Notes: generated by a model from the sequence alone, not told the origin. Counted from the stretch's first letter, positions 1 through 13,860 are shown. The stretch is 64,000 bases of DNA from Gordionus sp. m RMFG-2023 (GCF_954871325.1 NC_088779.1:28878869-28942868), one strand, 5' to 3'. Numbers and translations are program-made.

Positions 1-2529
1 CAACCCGCTATTCAAGGATTTTACTGATCTTCCATTTATTCATATTAATGGTTACGAGTGGCTCGACACTATTTAGGTCATAATCTATGTATATGCATCT
101 CAATTCGCTTCCAGCCCAATCCAAAAATATAAAGCGATCTTATACATCCAGCCTATGCAAGATCTATGTTGATAATATATCATACCAATCATTACATTGT
201 ATATACTCAGAATGCATTTGTTCCATCTTTCTACCGTTCTTATTCCCTCAACACTAGAACGATTAGGATTCAATACCCTAGACAACAAAGACCCATTTGA
301 AATAGAATATATTCCTTGGGATAGAGGATAACCTCAAATTTGGGATATATCAAATCTACATCTCTTCATTCACATATATAGAAACTTCAAAATGTCATAA
401 ATATTCTTTAAAAATGTCAAATTTCTGTGATAACTTCTGCATTGAAAATCCCAATGAGTAACACGTTTTCTTAATAACTTTAAAAACTCATTACTATCTA
501 TGGTGATCCCAAGGAAATCTATTAATTCTGTCTTAAAATTTAATAAAATTTTGGAAGAGAGAAAGGTAGAGTGGCTGAAATGTCCTAGCAAATTAGAATG
601 TTTAAAAAAATATACAAAAGTTGTTAGATTTGATTATCTGGTTTTGCAATACGTGTAGAATATAATTTTTACCAGAGAGTTTATGAATAACAATGAAGAA
701 AATACTAATTAAAATTTATTTAATTATTCGGAATGATATTTTTTCCATAGAGTCATCTTAAAATTTTATGGCACACTCGAGGCCTGTCATACTAAAGTAA
801 CAATTAATGCCTACTATTAGTGTCATATAAAATACTGGAGATTTAATTTCAGCTGCTGTGATTTTTAAAATATGATTAACATTAAAAATATCGATATATT
901 ACCAAAATGAATTTAATTCCAACCGCAGTTGAATTAAACAATAAAAACAAGAGAGAGGGTTGGATAAAAAAAATTTTATTACAAATTTCCTTTTATTAAA
1001 ATTTCGGTATTCATGATGGGAAGAAATTTTTTTTATGTGAAACAAAGGAATAGTTTCTTAGTTTAATATTTTTCATATATCATAAATAAGTAGTATACAA
1101 TAATTAATCTTTAGATGCAGAAAAATTCGTTCGTTTTAAACGATAAACCTAAAAGAACAATTTAAAAAAACTAGTTTAGCACAGAAGATAGGATGAATTT
1201 TGGCTCCAATCTTCCATTCCAAATGCTCTTTCTCTTAGCAATTTTCATTTCAAAATTATTAATTAAAATTCAACTCTGATTATGATCCCTTATTCCAATA
1301 ATTAATTTATTTATATCCAACTTTCTTACCCTCAATTTATTGAAAATTTATTATTTAATATTTAGCCCTAATAAATTATTATTTTTAACTAATTTGATTT
1401 TTTAATTTTCTTTTAAAAACAATATCATTCTTAATTTTTTTTATATGTTAAACCTTCATAAATTATAATAATGAATAATATCTCGTATTTCGAAAATAAT
1501 ATTGTTGTTATTTATCAATATTCAATCTAAAATTTACGAACATTTGATTGACATATTGTTTGAAAATAACAATATAATAATAATTCAAGAGTTCTGCGGC
1601 ACAAACGATACGCCTGATAAAATAATTTTACCACCTTTGGCATCCCACATTGATTAAATATTATAGATTATTTAACTCGAAATAAAAAAATAACATTGTC
1701 AGTTAAGCCGAATTCTTAATCTATAAAAAATAATAAGTTACATTTATCTAGGTTAACAATATTTATGGAGTCTTTTGAACTTATTTAAGGCACAATATAT
1801 AGTAATAACAAAACCTTTTACTTCAAAGACTCAAATTATTATTTTCCAAAAAGGTTTCCTGATATACATATCTCCATTATAAAGAAAACAAAAAATGAGA
1901 TGTAATTAATTAAATATATATTTATACTTATTTTCCTGAAAGTATAATCTGATCATATAATAATAAGATAAGATATATTCATAATCTATATTAAACTTAA
2001 TCATTCATAACTAAAGATTATTAAATTGTCTATATGACGAAAAATTTATGCATAATAAAATTATATAAATAAAAAAAAAAAAATTCTAATTCTTAAAGAT
2101 TAAATAGAATTTGAGAATATTGAATAAACAAAAATATTTTGAATTCTTATCATTGAAAAATTAATCACCCTTAGAAAATTTATCATAAAATTTTGAACCA
2201 TAAAGAATCCAATAAATTATTAAATATTACAGGATCTGTATTCATCAATGTTCTTAGGGTTGAACAAAGTGCTACATTTTAAAAATAAAAGAAAATATTA
2301 TATATATTTTGATTAAATAATTATCTGAAAGATTCAATTAATATTTATTTTTTTAATTCTAATCTAAGGGCAACGTCTACCGACAAAAAATTTATCAAAT
2401 AAATTCCACTTCCTTTGCAAAACCAACTTCTATCCCCCCTCCTTCTACATTTCCGAAAACAATTCGACAGCTAGGATATAATATTTATTTTCATTTTGAA
2501 TTATATTTGATGATGTTGTTACTTTATGA
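1..2529. other. AT-rich DNA without recognisable gene
   Basis: I see no coding region that can be defended. The open frames are short, low in complexity and rich in Ile, Asn, Lys, Phe and Leu, as expected by chance in such AT-rich DNA. The first 300 bases are a little less AT-rich than the rest but show no recognisable motif. Confidence 0.6.
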
Positions 2530-2870
2530 GCTAATTGAAGGTACCTGCATCTTTGCTGTTTGCCCATCACTTGTATACTCTTACCTAAATATTCGACATT
2601 TTTTCATATTCTCATTATTCGTTCATACCGTCCTAGTTTATTTACGACGATTTTTGTTTTTATGAGTATTACCTTAAAATTTCCTAGTATATTTATATTT
2701 CGTATTTTATCCATCTTGGTTCCCCAGATATCATCCTCAGCATTTTCATTATCTCTAAGCTTCTCTAGTTTGATTCCTTACCTAGCCATGTTTTCGAACT
2801 ATATGGGAAGATTTATTATCGAATTGCATATTTCTCTCTTTATTACCGACACATGATCAACAATATTTTA
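2530..2870 (-). pseudogene. LINE 3' fragment, end of the reverse transcriptase ORF
   Basis: The minus strand reads a run ending in the familiar tail found downstream of the reverse transcriptase domain in many animal LINEs. It has a W-G-T-K-M-DKIRN stretch, then KVILIKTKIVVNKL, then a degenerate form of the usual LRWYGH block, then YLGKSIQVMGKQ. The same block is seen at 51,765-51,950 (KVVPIKTKLMVNRLRWYGH), so both pieces come from one LINE family. One stop interrupts the frame, and the fragment lacks the endonuclease and the catalytic part of the reverse transcriptase. It is a typical 5'-truncated, decayed insertion. The family could be RTE-, CR1- or Jockey-like; the tail alone does not decide. 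Confidence 0.7.
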
Positions 2871-4307
2871 AGAAGGATTTAGGAATAACAAATAAAAATT
2901 AGTTGGTAATATTCATGGTTGTTTACAACTACTTAAAATTAGACCCGTACATATAATAATCATACTGTTTTAAAATGTTGTGTGAATTTAAAAATGATTA
3001 ATTATAATCATTTTACCAATTATTTCGCCTATAATTTATAAATATTGTTTATTTTTATTTTGACCCAATCCCTAACAGGGCCAAATTTCATATCGCCAAA
3101 AGAATGAAAAAAAATATATTTTTTTAAATTGACATTAAAAGAAAACCTTAACAGGTGTAGGCGGGATCATGTTCCAAGTTAATTTAAGGGTTTTTTTTCT
3201 CTTAAATTATGAAATATGAAATATTTTAATTATGAATCGCAAATCAATTTCAATTTTAAAATCGTTATTTATTCGTGTTCATTAGTTTTTCAGTCATTCT
3301 GAATCTTTGCGGAGAAAGGATACATTTCTAAAGTGAAAAGCATCTTTCAAGGCTGATAATAAATATATATTAATATAATAATAAGTTTAATTTTTAATGA
3401 TCGAAAAATAAATAAAATAGAAAGATATACGAATCAGGATGTTGCAACTTGGGCAAATTTACAAGAGCAAAAGTTGATATTTTTTTTCTAATCTTTTGAA
3501 ATCAGATAATGCAATATACTTATGGCATCAATCCTTTTCTCAGTCAACTTTTACCTTTTAATATATATTTACTCTTGCCTTTTTTATGATTTTAAAATAT
3601 GTCAAATTCAATTTGCATAAATTCTCCAAAAACAAATACCAAAAATTAAAAGTGCATCGTTCAAATTAATAGTACCATGATAAATTGATATAAAATAAGA
3701 ATGATTAAAAAAACAAATTTTTTATTTAAAATTAACTATAATAAAAATTTTTAACGAATTTGAATTATCTTTTATATTTTATTTGTAGGGTTTACTGAGG
3801 TTGTAAAACATATATGAATCAATTTTTAAAGAGCCAAAATAATATTATGAAAGCCTCGAGATTCGGTAAATAGAGATAAAAACCTTTCTGCCAAGTTCGC
3901 TGTCAATTTCTATTATAATCTTTAAAATTGCAATTATTTAAAAAAAAACAAATGGCTTTAAATTTTAATATCTATAATAATGATTTATATTTACAATCAA
4001 TATCAGATAGGATTTTTAATATAAATTGTACCGAAGTGTTTTAAAACCGGGTTCGATAAAATCTCCGGGTTCAGTTCCGATTTTCAATATCTAAACATGG
4101 TTAAGAATAAACTTTGTGAAATCTGGATTGGCTAAGGGTTTCGTGTTTTGTTCGAAACATTGATTAAAGAGGCAGGCTGTTAGAGACTATTTTGATATTT
4201 ATTATTCTTGTATGTTACTAGTAGTTAATTGTTATAAAAGTAAATAAAGTTGATTTTAAAATTTTATTTTATTTTATACCTTTCGGTGAGATTATTTTTT
4301 GTTTATA

Positions 4308-4352
4308 TTAACGTTTTATAATAACGTTTTACTTAATCGTATTAACGTTTTA
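4308..4352. repeat. Short tandem repeat, TTAACGTTTTA-like
   Basis: Three near-copies of TTAACGTTTTA lie within 45 bases. They are too short and too few to be a satellite. Confidence 0.5.
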
Positions 4353-7152
4353 TTTGATCGTTTACAATTATGAATCTATTTTATCGTTTTGATATTTTTT
4401 TTTTAAAAAGATATAAAAAGAACATTTTTTTTCTTAATTTTTGATTAAGAATAAAATTTAATTTATATATAATATGAATAATATGTAACTATAATAATTT
4501 AAAGAATAAAAATTTAATTTATATGATGATATTCACAATCTATTAATGATAATTCTTTATTACTAAACAGTTGGAAATTTTCCCAGTAAGAAACATTTAG
4601 GGGGCCGTTATGAATAAGTTTTAATAATTAGGTTTTATAAATTTAGCGGAAGATTATAATTCTCTGATTTAAACAAGTATTATCACCAATAAAAAAATTT
4701 AAATCTTGTAAAAAATATGTTTTTGATTCACATTATAATGATATGAATATGTATCAACGATAATATAAATTTACATTCTGTTTCTCCTGCTGTTTATTTA
4801 AATTAATAATAATATAATTAAATGTAGTGCCCTATGTTTATTCCTTTAATTTTCAAATTGGCACCAATTTATAATGTTTAGTTTTATTTTAATTTTTGAA
4901 TATTAAATAAAAAAAATATATAAATTTACTTGTATTTAGAATATTATCACCTATTATAATAAAAAAAAAATAATAAAAATTGAAGAATTTTAATTAAAAT
5001 TTTGTTTTATTTTTTTCTTCAGTGTTTTCAGTCTAGTTTATAATTTAATAGTTGCAATATTCTAGTGGACTATTTTCATACTTTTGATAAGGTAAAAGTA
5101 TTATTTTTTTAGATTACTATTTTATTTTGATGAATAGATATTAATTTTATGAAGTGGCTTAGATCATTAATTTATAAGTTATTTTTTTTCATTTTTAGAA
5201 AATTTTGTCACAATTTACAATTATTCTTAACATAATTATTTATTAAGCATAATATATTAAAATATATAATAAAGTACATAATTAGTTCTATCACAAACAT
5301 AAAATGTATAAAAATGTAATATAATAATTAAAAACAAATTAAATAAAGAATATTTATTTTAAAGAATATAATGCAAAAAAGAAGAGGTAAATAATTTTTA
5401 AACGAAACCAATTGTTTATTTAAATATATATTGGTATGCTTTAAACTTTTTAACTACTTTCTAAATGAATCCGTGATATAATAGTTTTAAGCAATTGACT
5501 ATTATTTAAATTATTATATAACCCTAATGTCATGGCCAATATCAACATGTAATTTATTGTAAAATTTTTATTAAGTAAGTGTACTGACGCAGATAAAGTC
5601 AAAGCATAATTATCTAATAAAAAAGTTAGATATTTTAAAGTTATGACATTTTGTATACAATCAAGTTCAAACATTTGAACAATTTATAAACAGCTTTAAA
5701 TTTATCAATATCTATGATTTCATTGGAAAATTGTAATGCTCTATCACATAGTAAAATTAGAAAAAAATTTATAATGATGTATTGTCAACTCCCATTCAAA
5801 CGCGCCTCATAGAAATTTTTTTTAATGACTAAGTTTTAACGAAAAAATCGTTCTCCGCTCTCATATCTAAGGCTGAATTAATGATAAATTTAACATGAAT
5901 TGCTAAATTTATTTCTAAAGATATAAGATTTTTAAATTATAGATTATTTCCGTAATTATGTATAAATTTCTATTTAATTTTTTTAAATTTAAGTTTTATT
6001 TTAATATAATTTTTACATTATTTGATAATTATTAAATTATATTTTTAATAAATTAAAAATATGTAAAAATTTATCATGTTTATATAAATATTATAATTTT
6101 ATTTTTAAAAAATAATTTTTAATTGAGAATTATAAACTCAGGATAATTAATTTTGTATTCATTTAAATCAACGGAAAAATTAATATCTTGAAATGAATAG
6201 CTAAAGAAAAACTAGGTAATATAATTATTAACCCTCTTTACCCAATACGCCTAAGGAGTGCCAATAAGCTTCCGTAAGCGCCAATACCCATCAATGAATG
6301 CCAATAAGAAAGAATTATATAAATATTTCATAAAATAATATATATTTTTATTAAATAATAATTGAATATATATTATACATTATTTTTGATTGAAATGATA
6401 TGATATTTGTAAAATATTTTAATTATAAAAATTTTAATTACGGTTTATATTAATAAAATTTTCTCTGCAGTAATTTAATTTGCAAAAATGTCTGTGTCTC
6501 ATATATTATTATATCAAATATGGGGAATAACTCTCTCGTGCAAAATGGTTTAAAATATAGAAAATTATATGGTTCATAACAATATATTATAGATTTAAAG
6601 GGATATTTATTGCCAAGTTAAGGAAGTACACTTAAACAAAACCTGGTTAATATCACATTCCTACTATTGAGTAAAGGCAATATTATATTTTAATGGTTTA
6701 TAATTTTATATATTTCATACCAAACATTAAATATAAAGTATCATCAATTTCAGCAAAGCCTTCATCATGAGCGGGAGGGAGGAGAGGGAGTATACGAGTT
6801 CGCGTTCAATTTTTTAAGACATATATTTGTTAGAAATTTAAAAATGGTCTGGGGAGGGTGTGTGTATGACAGAGGTTGAAAATTTATTGGTGGGTTATCT
6901 AATTTTCAGATAAAACAGGATGAAATATATAAAAAATTATATAATACTTCTATTATAAACCTATTATATTAATCTCCGATATTGACATCAACTAAATATA
7001 TTGCTTATAATCTTGGTTTTTATTTTTTAAATTAAACTTATTTCTGGATCTGCATTTTTTAATATGATTTATGAGGTTAGATATTCTACGACAAAACTCA
7101 TATTACAAACATTATAAAATAAGAAGTCATCTATTCATTGTAAATGAGCCGT

Positions 7153-7164
7153 GGGGGGGGGGGG
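7153..7164. repeat. Poly-G tract (12 G)
   Basis: An uninterrupted run of 12 G in otherwise very AT-rich DNA. It is one of seven G or C runs of nine or more in the window. Confidence 0.9.
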
Positions 7165-7586
7165 TATTTATGTTCAAAATTATGACTTTTATACATTAAA
7201 ACTTTGGGTGATTAAATTCTTTTATTTTATTTATACATTATATATAAAAAAACCAACATCTATTTTTAATATATACTATTTTAAAATAAATATGAACCCA
7301 AAGACCTTCGCAATAATAATATTGTATGTTTTATAACGGTTTTAATATATGTTGCTTCTTTTAATATATACTTTTTATTATTGTATATTAAAAATAGCCA
7401 AAAACGAAACAAAATATTATCACCTAATAGTATAAATCTCGTAAAGGAAATTCATAGATATCTATTAGCATTTGTTGGCACTCATTGGTACCTGTTGTGA
7501 CTGCTCTTTGACACTTTCTTTCTTATTCGAAACTGTTCTCTAAAATATATTTGCATCATTGAGAGGAAGAGGTGTTGGGGATAAAA

Positions 7587-7597
7587 GGGGGGGGGGG
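7587..7597. repeat. Poly-G tract (11 G)
   Basis: Eleven consecutive G. The sequence just upstream (ATCATTGAGAGGAAGAG) is similar to that upstream of the tract at 8,994, so the two may be ends of the same repeat family. Confidence 0.9.
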
Positions 7598-8993
7598 TGT
7601 TAACAGAGCTTTAAAAAATATTATAATATTATGTTTTGTACCTAATATAAAAAATAATGTTGGATTAAAAAGATTACCTAGTCTATATATCACTGTTTAT
7701 TTAATTATTTAAAAAAAAGAATAATACTTAAAATATATATAAAATATTGAATTATTTTTATTATTAAATTAATAGGGAATTCAATTTTATGATGATTTGC
7801 TCTTAAATTATAAAAAATAATCCCTCTATTGATATTCATATCTAACTGTAATCAGGTTTGTAAAAAAATTATTTTATATTTTTAAAAGAATTAATGATAA
7901 TTTAATTAAGAGAAAAGAAATTCGGCTGATAGGGAGGGGGAGCGATCCTTGCTTATGTTCTTGTGGTGTTTATTTTTTTTTAGATTAGTATATTTCTTTT
8001 ATATAAAAATATTAAACTTGTTAATAATGTGTATTGCATTTTTTTTAAGTTTTTTAAGTTTTAATTTAACATAATTTTTTTTTTTAAAATGAGATAGTTT
8101 ACTTAAATAACAAATTTCGCAAATTTTTCACTTACGAATTAAAAAATATTTATATAAATTTTTGATTTTATAAATATTTTTTTTAAGAATATATAATTTT
8201 AAATATAATAAACACTTGTAAAAATTTCAAAATGATATTTTTTCATATTTATATAAATATTTAATATTATATACAATTGAATAAAGAAATATTAATATCA
8301 TTAAAGAAATAGGCATTTTGACTTAGATTCTAACCTAACCCATATTGGTTTAAAATCCAATATCCTTGAAATCTACTTTAAAAAACGAGCACTTTGAAAA
8401 TGTTATTAGGTAAAGGATTGAGGATATATAGGCGTTTTGTTTTATTATCCCTATTCTATTTTCTATGATTTTAATTATTAGAATAAGTTCCCAGAATGGG
8501 TACTTTTCTTCATTGAGCAATATAGTATTATAATTTGTTCAAATGTTTTTAAACTAATATCGCTAATTTATAGTAGATAGATATTAAACTTATAAATAAG
8601 TCAAATTATTAAAATTAAAAAAAATTAATTTCCTAAAATGAATGGCTGATACAAAAATAAAAATATGTTAGCCCTTGATTCCCCAATTTACTTGTTGCAT
8701 GTATATAGATATCTTCACTCTACTTCCATATCATAAAACTTTCTTCTTATTTAAAACTTCTATAAAATTAATCGGATAAACTATAAACTACACTGAACTG
8801 CAATAATTTTTTTAACACCTTCTGTTTTAAGTTATCTAAATTAGGAATAAATGACATAACCAATAAAATGCGACACATTATGCCCAAACCCTAACCAAAA
8901 AAAGATGTTATAAGTTTCTAAAATTAATTTTAAAAAACTAAAAATATAATTCCATCATTGAGAGAAAGAGAATTATCGGTGATAGAGAAGTGA

Positions 8994-9003
8994 GGGGGGG
9001 GGG
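8994..9003. repeat. Poly-G tract (10 G)
   Basis: Ten consecutive G followed by TGGG. It is preceded by CATCATTGAGAGAAAGAG, which resembles the flank of the tract at 7,587. Confidence 0.9.
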
Positions 9004-9476
9004 TGGGTGAAACCTAGCAAGCTAGTAAAAATATGCATGATACTTGTGATAAAAGTAATATATAATAGGAATTAAAAAATTACAACGTCTTAGTATGCGT
9101 GTTACTTTAAATTTAAAATAAAAATAATTATCAGAAGATTAATTCGTATAAAAATATATAAAATATTATATTGACTTTATTATTCAAATAATATAAAAAT
9201 TTTTATATAATTTAGTCGTCTAAATTTTGAAATTTAAATAAGTTATGCAAATCATTAATCTTTAATAGTAATTATCCCAATTAATTAATTAAGTATATAT
9301 GTATAAAAATTTAATGTAAATACATTTGCAAAATATAGACGCATATAAACTGATTAAAGAGATAAAACTATAAAATCAAGATTGTTTATATAATTAACAT
9401 TGTGTCTAACTAATTATGTTAATTTATAATCTCTAATATATTTTTCTTTATGTTTTGACAAATTTCTCAAATATAA

Positions 9477-9936
9477 TTGGGCCATTCCATGTCAATTCGA
9501 TCATAAAAGGCACTTTTTCGGCCGACCCCTTTTAAAATTGTTAAAAAATTCTGGAATTATTTAGATAGGTAAAAGAATGAGAAAGCCGTTTATTTTAGCT
9601 CGCTAGCACACCTGGATTGTGAGATATAGTGGCTCAAAGGTACAAAAAAGAGCCACTTTGGAATCTGTAAAAATTTTTAAAATGCTTACAACTTAAAAAC
9701 TATTTATTGTAAAAAAATTATAATATATAATTTTGTAGGAAAAAAAATTCTCTAATGGGCTAACAAAGAATAATAAATATTGGTGCCATTGCTTTTAACA
9801 TACTGTTTATCTAAATTGCCTTAACTGCATTTTTAAGCAAAATAGTGAGTTTGTTTTTGAATTTTTTTTTGCTTTTTATTTAGACACCTTTTATAAATAT
9901 ATATACGATGTCAAAACCTTGGCGACGCTATCGACT
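9477..9936 (+). repeat. Left inverted terminal repeat
   Basis: This arm pairs with 11,021-11,370 in inverted orientation. The innermost matching block is around GGCGACGCTATCGACT, and the outermost is the GGGCCATTCCA terminus. The internal poly-A/T runs differ in length between arms. Confidence 0.8.
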
Positions 9937-10315
9937 TTTCCGAAATGTACATTTTTACCAAAAATTGAAGAAAAGAGCAGACTAATGGCTGAAATATATT
10001 ATTCTAAAGGAAAATGAAAATATTGATACGTTTATAAGAATTGTGATAAAATTTTCCAGTTCTGCCCTCACCCCCTCTAACTATCCTTAAAATGTTTTAA
10101 ATTTTTTAGATCTCTACTATGCTACTATAGCGAGCCAATGACTTATTAGCCCGATAATATATAACAGCTGCAGTAAAAACGAATATTTTATTAGGAATAT
10201 ATTTGATTATATTTTACAAAATAAATTGTATAAAACGATCTCTCTTTCTGCGAAATAATTTTAACCTGTACGTTTAGATTAATTTTATCGTCAGTCTACC
10301 AATAACAATCTGGAT

Positions 10316-10771
10316 TTGGAGAGTGAAAAAACATGTATTCTAGGTGTAGATCAATTAAAATTTTATTCTATATCACAGATGGACGTACCAAATATTAAAA
10401 TGTTGCAACCATTTAATCTACAGAGACATGCTTATTATCGCGAGAATCTAAGAAAGATTCTACCATGGATGACCCAAAAATATTTACCATTCAATTTAGA
10501 TATGTTAATATGCTCCTCATGGAGACAAAAATTAGCAAACATCCCATATAACTCAAATGACATTGTAGATATTGATTCTCCCCTTCATATAATTAATCAA
10601 GAGGCTATTGATAACATTAATATATTCCTACAATCAAATGGGGAATCGCTCATTATAAGAAAATGCTTATGTGAAATGAAATATTCGAAGAAAAAAATAT
10701 CTAGAGTAAAAAAAGTTTTAACGACTAAAGTTATACCATTATCTTCATCAATTGATAAAAAATTCGATTAA
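10316..10771 (+). CDS. Unrecognised protein inside the long-TIR element
   Basis: This is a frame of about 150 codons with normal-looking residue composition and a codon pattern unlike the surrounding random frames. The first in-frame ATG is at 10,379 (MDVPNIKMLQ). The frame is open upstream to about 10,286, where TTTATCGTCAG could be a splice acceptor, so this may be an internal or last exon. Visible features are an acidic and polar middle, no membrane segment, no zinc-finger spacing, and a lysine-rich C-terminus (SKKKISRVKK). I see no DDE triad and recognise no family. It sits centrally between the two terminal repeats, so it is either the remains of the element's own transposase or cargo. 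It may be real but could also be a surviving fragment of a longer gene. Confidence 0.45.
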   Translation: MESEKTCILGVDQLKFYSISQMDVPNIKMLQPFNLQRHAYYRENLRKILPWMTQKYLPFNLDMLICSSWRQKLANIPYNSNDIVDIDSPLHIINQEAIDNINIFLQSNGESLIIRKCLCEMKYSKKKISRVKKVLTTKVIPLSSSIDKKFD

Positions 10772-11020
10772 ATTGAAGATACCTTAAAAATTAAAAAAAT
10801 TATATGAAAGATATTTATTATTAGAAAATTTGTTACATTATTAAGTGTCTAATGGGCATATGCCCACTCTGCTCCTCAGTTAATTATTATATTTAATAGA
10901 AAACCAAAATTTTTTAGTATAAAAAGTGAAAATATATTGGTTATCGATAAGTTAGCAGCAAAATTTTAACCAGAATCCGTAATTTCATAAAGCGCCATCT
11001 ATTTTTTTCTTAATATTTAG

Positions 11021-11370
11021 AGTCGATAGCGTCGCCAAGGTTTTGATAATATATATATTTTTAGCAAAGGTTTCTAAAAAGCAATAAAAAAAATTCAAAA
11101 ACAAACTCATTATTTTGCTTAAAAATGCAATTTAGGTAAACCAAATGTTAAAGACTTATAATGGCGCCAATATTTATTATTTTTTGTTAGCCCATTAGAG
11201 AATTTTCTCACCTACAAAATGATATATTATAATTTTTTTTTACTATAAATAGTTTTTGAGATGTAAGCATTTTAAAAATTTACAGATTCCTATCTAAATA
11301 ATTCCAAATTTTTTAACAATTTTAAAAGGGGCCGGCCGAATCGTGCTCAATTTGACGTGGAATGGCCCAA
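11021..11370 (-). repeat. Right inverted terminal repeat
   Basis: This is the reverse-complement partner of 9,477-9,936, shorter by about 100 bases. It ends in GGAATGGCCCAA. Confidence 0.8.
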
Positions 11371-13400
11371 TTTCGTTATTAGGAGAAAGAGGATTCATTA
11401 GGGAGTGATTGTGATTACCATATAGAAAAATCAGGTAATAATATATATATGTATGTAATCCTTAAGAAAAATATATATGGATAAAAAAAATATTACTATT
11501 TCCTTCATTTATTAAAATAAAAAATGAAAATATATTCGAATAAAAAAATATTAAATAATACTAATCTTTCTATCTTTTTAAATAATATAAATAAATCATT
11601 GGAGAATATTATTTGTAATTTTTAAGCGACATTGATTCAGCAACTTAATTTCCATCACCTATTTTTAACGAAATTTGAATTCTCTCGAATATGAGATTAG
11701 GCAGCATATAAGATTTTCTAAAAAACGTTACAATTTCGAAGGAAAATATTTTTAAGAAAAAAAAATACATTTTGCTCTCGTTCATATTGGGTATTAAAAT
11801 ATTCACATAATCTCCTAAATGGTGAAACTAAAATTATTTTTGTACATAAGAACTTAAATAATCTATAATTTGCCCCTAATACCTTAATGAAAACTACTCT
11901 TCCAATTAAATCAGCAAGGATAGCTCTACGCTCCACAAAGCTGCTATCAATTGTGTCATTTATAATTCCTCCCTAATTAACCGAGTAGTAATCTATATAT
12001 TAATTAGATCCACCCAAGATTTACTACCTAAACATGCGTTATCCAGCTGGAGCACAAATATTACGGATCTAGGTTGTTAGATTTTCTTCCCTCTAAACAA
12101 TGCGCTCCAACAACTCGTTTGACTTTGTTCTTCTGTCTGTACTAATGATTAGAAGAAGCATATAGCCAATGTCTATTAACAAAAGACAAATTTTGGGAGG
12201 TAGTAGCAAACCAGGCTCTATTATAACCTTACTTTATAATTGTAAAAATGTGGTATCCTAGTTGATTTTAAAGCTAGTGTAATTGTTAATTAAGAGAATT
12301 AGGCATAAAAAATAAATAAAAACATTCTTCCGTTTTAATACTATGTTTTATAAGCATGCGTTAAACCCCCTGGAATATGAAACATATGTATTGACACTAT
12401 TCATGAATTGATATTTTATATATAATAATAATTTAGATTCATAAGATACAGCTCACAAAAGTAATTGCAAAAATATTCGCAACTAGCCTACAAAAAAATC
12501 CATATTTATGCTCTAATGTTAGATTAAATTGCCTTATTTTAGAAAATGATACGCCATTAACTATTTCAAAAGATATCGAGTAACAAATATCGCTTATTTT
12601 TTTGAATAACGGTAGCGAAAAATTTTATCCTTCGCTTTAAATATTTCCATAAAAAACCAAATAATATTTTTAATTTAGTATATGACAATTTTATGTTATA
12701 ATATAATTATATTTTAAAAAAAAATTAGAGATGTCATTAAAATAAATTTATAAGAACAGAGAAAAAACCAACAAACTCCACCTCCATAAATAAATGATTT
12801 AACTATCAGCTTCATAAGTATTTTCATAAAATTAATATGATACCATAATTTTAATAAATGCATGTTTATAAAGAAACAACCTGCACACCACTATTAAAAA
12901 TTATCTTAATAATTAATTCGTAATGTTTTTTATCTATATGATCAATACCTTTAGAAGTTATAAAAGTTGACAGGTGGTTATATATTCGCGCACGGCCACC
13001 ACGACCGAAAGGGTTAATGTTATTAATAAGGCAAAATAAATTTACAAAATAAAATTGATTAGACGTAAGAATTTATTATCAAAGGTTTAACACCCTTTGA
13101 GCTTGAACAGTCTGAATTTATGACGCTGCCGAAGAGTTATATAATTTATATATCGATAAATATTGATAAGATATTCTAGTCATCCTAGTGATGTCTGATC
13201 ATATAAAATAAAATTTCAAGGAGGTCTTTACAAAGAAGGATAAAGTAATTTTTTAAGAATCGAGTGATGCTTTAAAAAAATATTAAGGTTCGATCATAAT
13301 ATTTGAGGTCTACTAACGCCAAGTTTTATGTGAATAACATCTCATTGAGCATTATATTATATTTTTAAATTATTTTTTATAATTTTTAAAAAATATAATA
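11371..13400. other. AT-rich DNA without recognisable gene
   Basis: No coding region or RNA gene is supported. The part from 12,000 to 12,300 is less AT-rich than its surroundings but matches nothing I recognise. A short GC-rich patch near 12,985-13,015 is also unexplained. Confidence 0.5.
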
Positions 13401-13412
13401 GCAACCCATAAA

Positions 13413-13860
13413 AGTTGAAAGGAAACAAGAGCCTTGTCATGTAGAAGAATGTCTGGAACACATTCATTTGATAAAATTGCAGAGTTGGAAAATGTGTTTA
13501 TAGAGTATGGGATTACTAAGTTTTATAAACTAATTGCTACCGTTATGGATAATGCCTTCAATTTTGTCAAATCATTAACTGAATATAGTGTGAAATTTAA
13601 TAATCTAGACTATGATTTTGTGGATGAAGATGACCTATTAGAATTTAATGAAATTAATCATAATTAGTATTTATTTAAAAACTTTATTTATAATATTTTA
13701 TCCTGATAGTCTTTCTGCATAATTTAAGTCAAGGCAGCTTAAGAGATTTTACTAAGGAGTAATAAGAAAATGTATTATGGAATGCATGTGTAAAGTCCAA
13801 ATCTTCTGAAAAGATAAGGGATATCAAGTAGGGATCAGCTATGAAATATCAGGTGGAATA
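13413..13860 (+). pseudogene. hAT-family transposase fragment
   Basis: The frame at 13,434-13,667 reads SCRRMSGTHSFDKIAE, then FIEYGI, then ATVMDNAFNFVKSLTEYS. This is the region around the second catalytic aspartate of hAT transposases, usually R..G.H..D.IA...., then a T.TDN.SNFVKAF block. The second half is acidic (FVDEDDLLEFNE), as is common in the insertion domain of this group. Downstream, 13,700-13,860 has a weakly recognisable continuation with stops in every frame, and no N-terminal BED finger or C-terminal dimerisation motif is left. It is a broken, non-functional copy, about a tenth to a sixth of a normal transposase. It seems to be a different subfamily from the hAT at 60.3-62.0 kb. 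Confidence 0.7.

Larger units (their letters stand above)
2871..9476. other. AT-rich DNA without recognisable gene
   Basis: No coding region is supported. The stretch holds a small TTAACGTTTTA repeat near 4.3 kb and three poly-G tracts (7,153, 7,587 and 8,994), listed separately. The sequence around 4,180-4,270 has a TATA-like and AATAAA-rich look that could be promoter or LTR debris, but nothing confirms it. Confidence 0.55.
9477..11370. mobile_element. DNA transposon-like element with very long inverted terminal repeats
   Basis: The element begins TTGGGCCATTCCA and ends with the reverse complement TGGAATGGCCCAA. The inverted match runs inward for about 460 bases on the left (9,477-9,936) and about 350 on the right (11,021-11,370). 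The right arm lacks roughly 100 bases present in the left. Between the arms is about 1.1 kb with one open frame (10,316-10,771). The symmetry continues for two more bases (AATT...AATT), and I could not find a clear target duplication outside it. The structure is that of a cut-and-paste element. I do not recognise the termini as any named superfamily. The arms have diverged from each other, so it is not new. Confidence 0.8.

Noticed and set aside
4180-4270. A solo LTR starting TGTTAGAGACT with TATA-like and AATAAA signals
   Set aside because: No matching second LTR, no CA end with target duplication, and such signals are common by chance in AT-rich DNA.
6230-7500. Inverted pair of GAGTGCCAA words suggesting terminal repeats around the first poly-G tract
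   Set aside because: The match is limited to about ten bases with poor extension.
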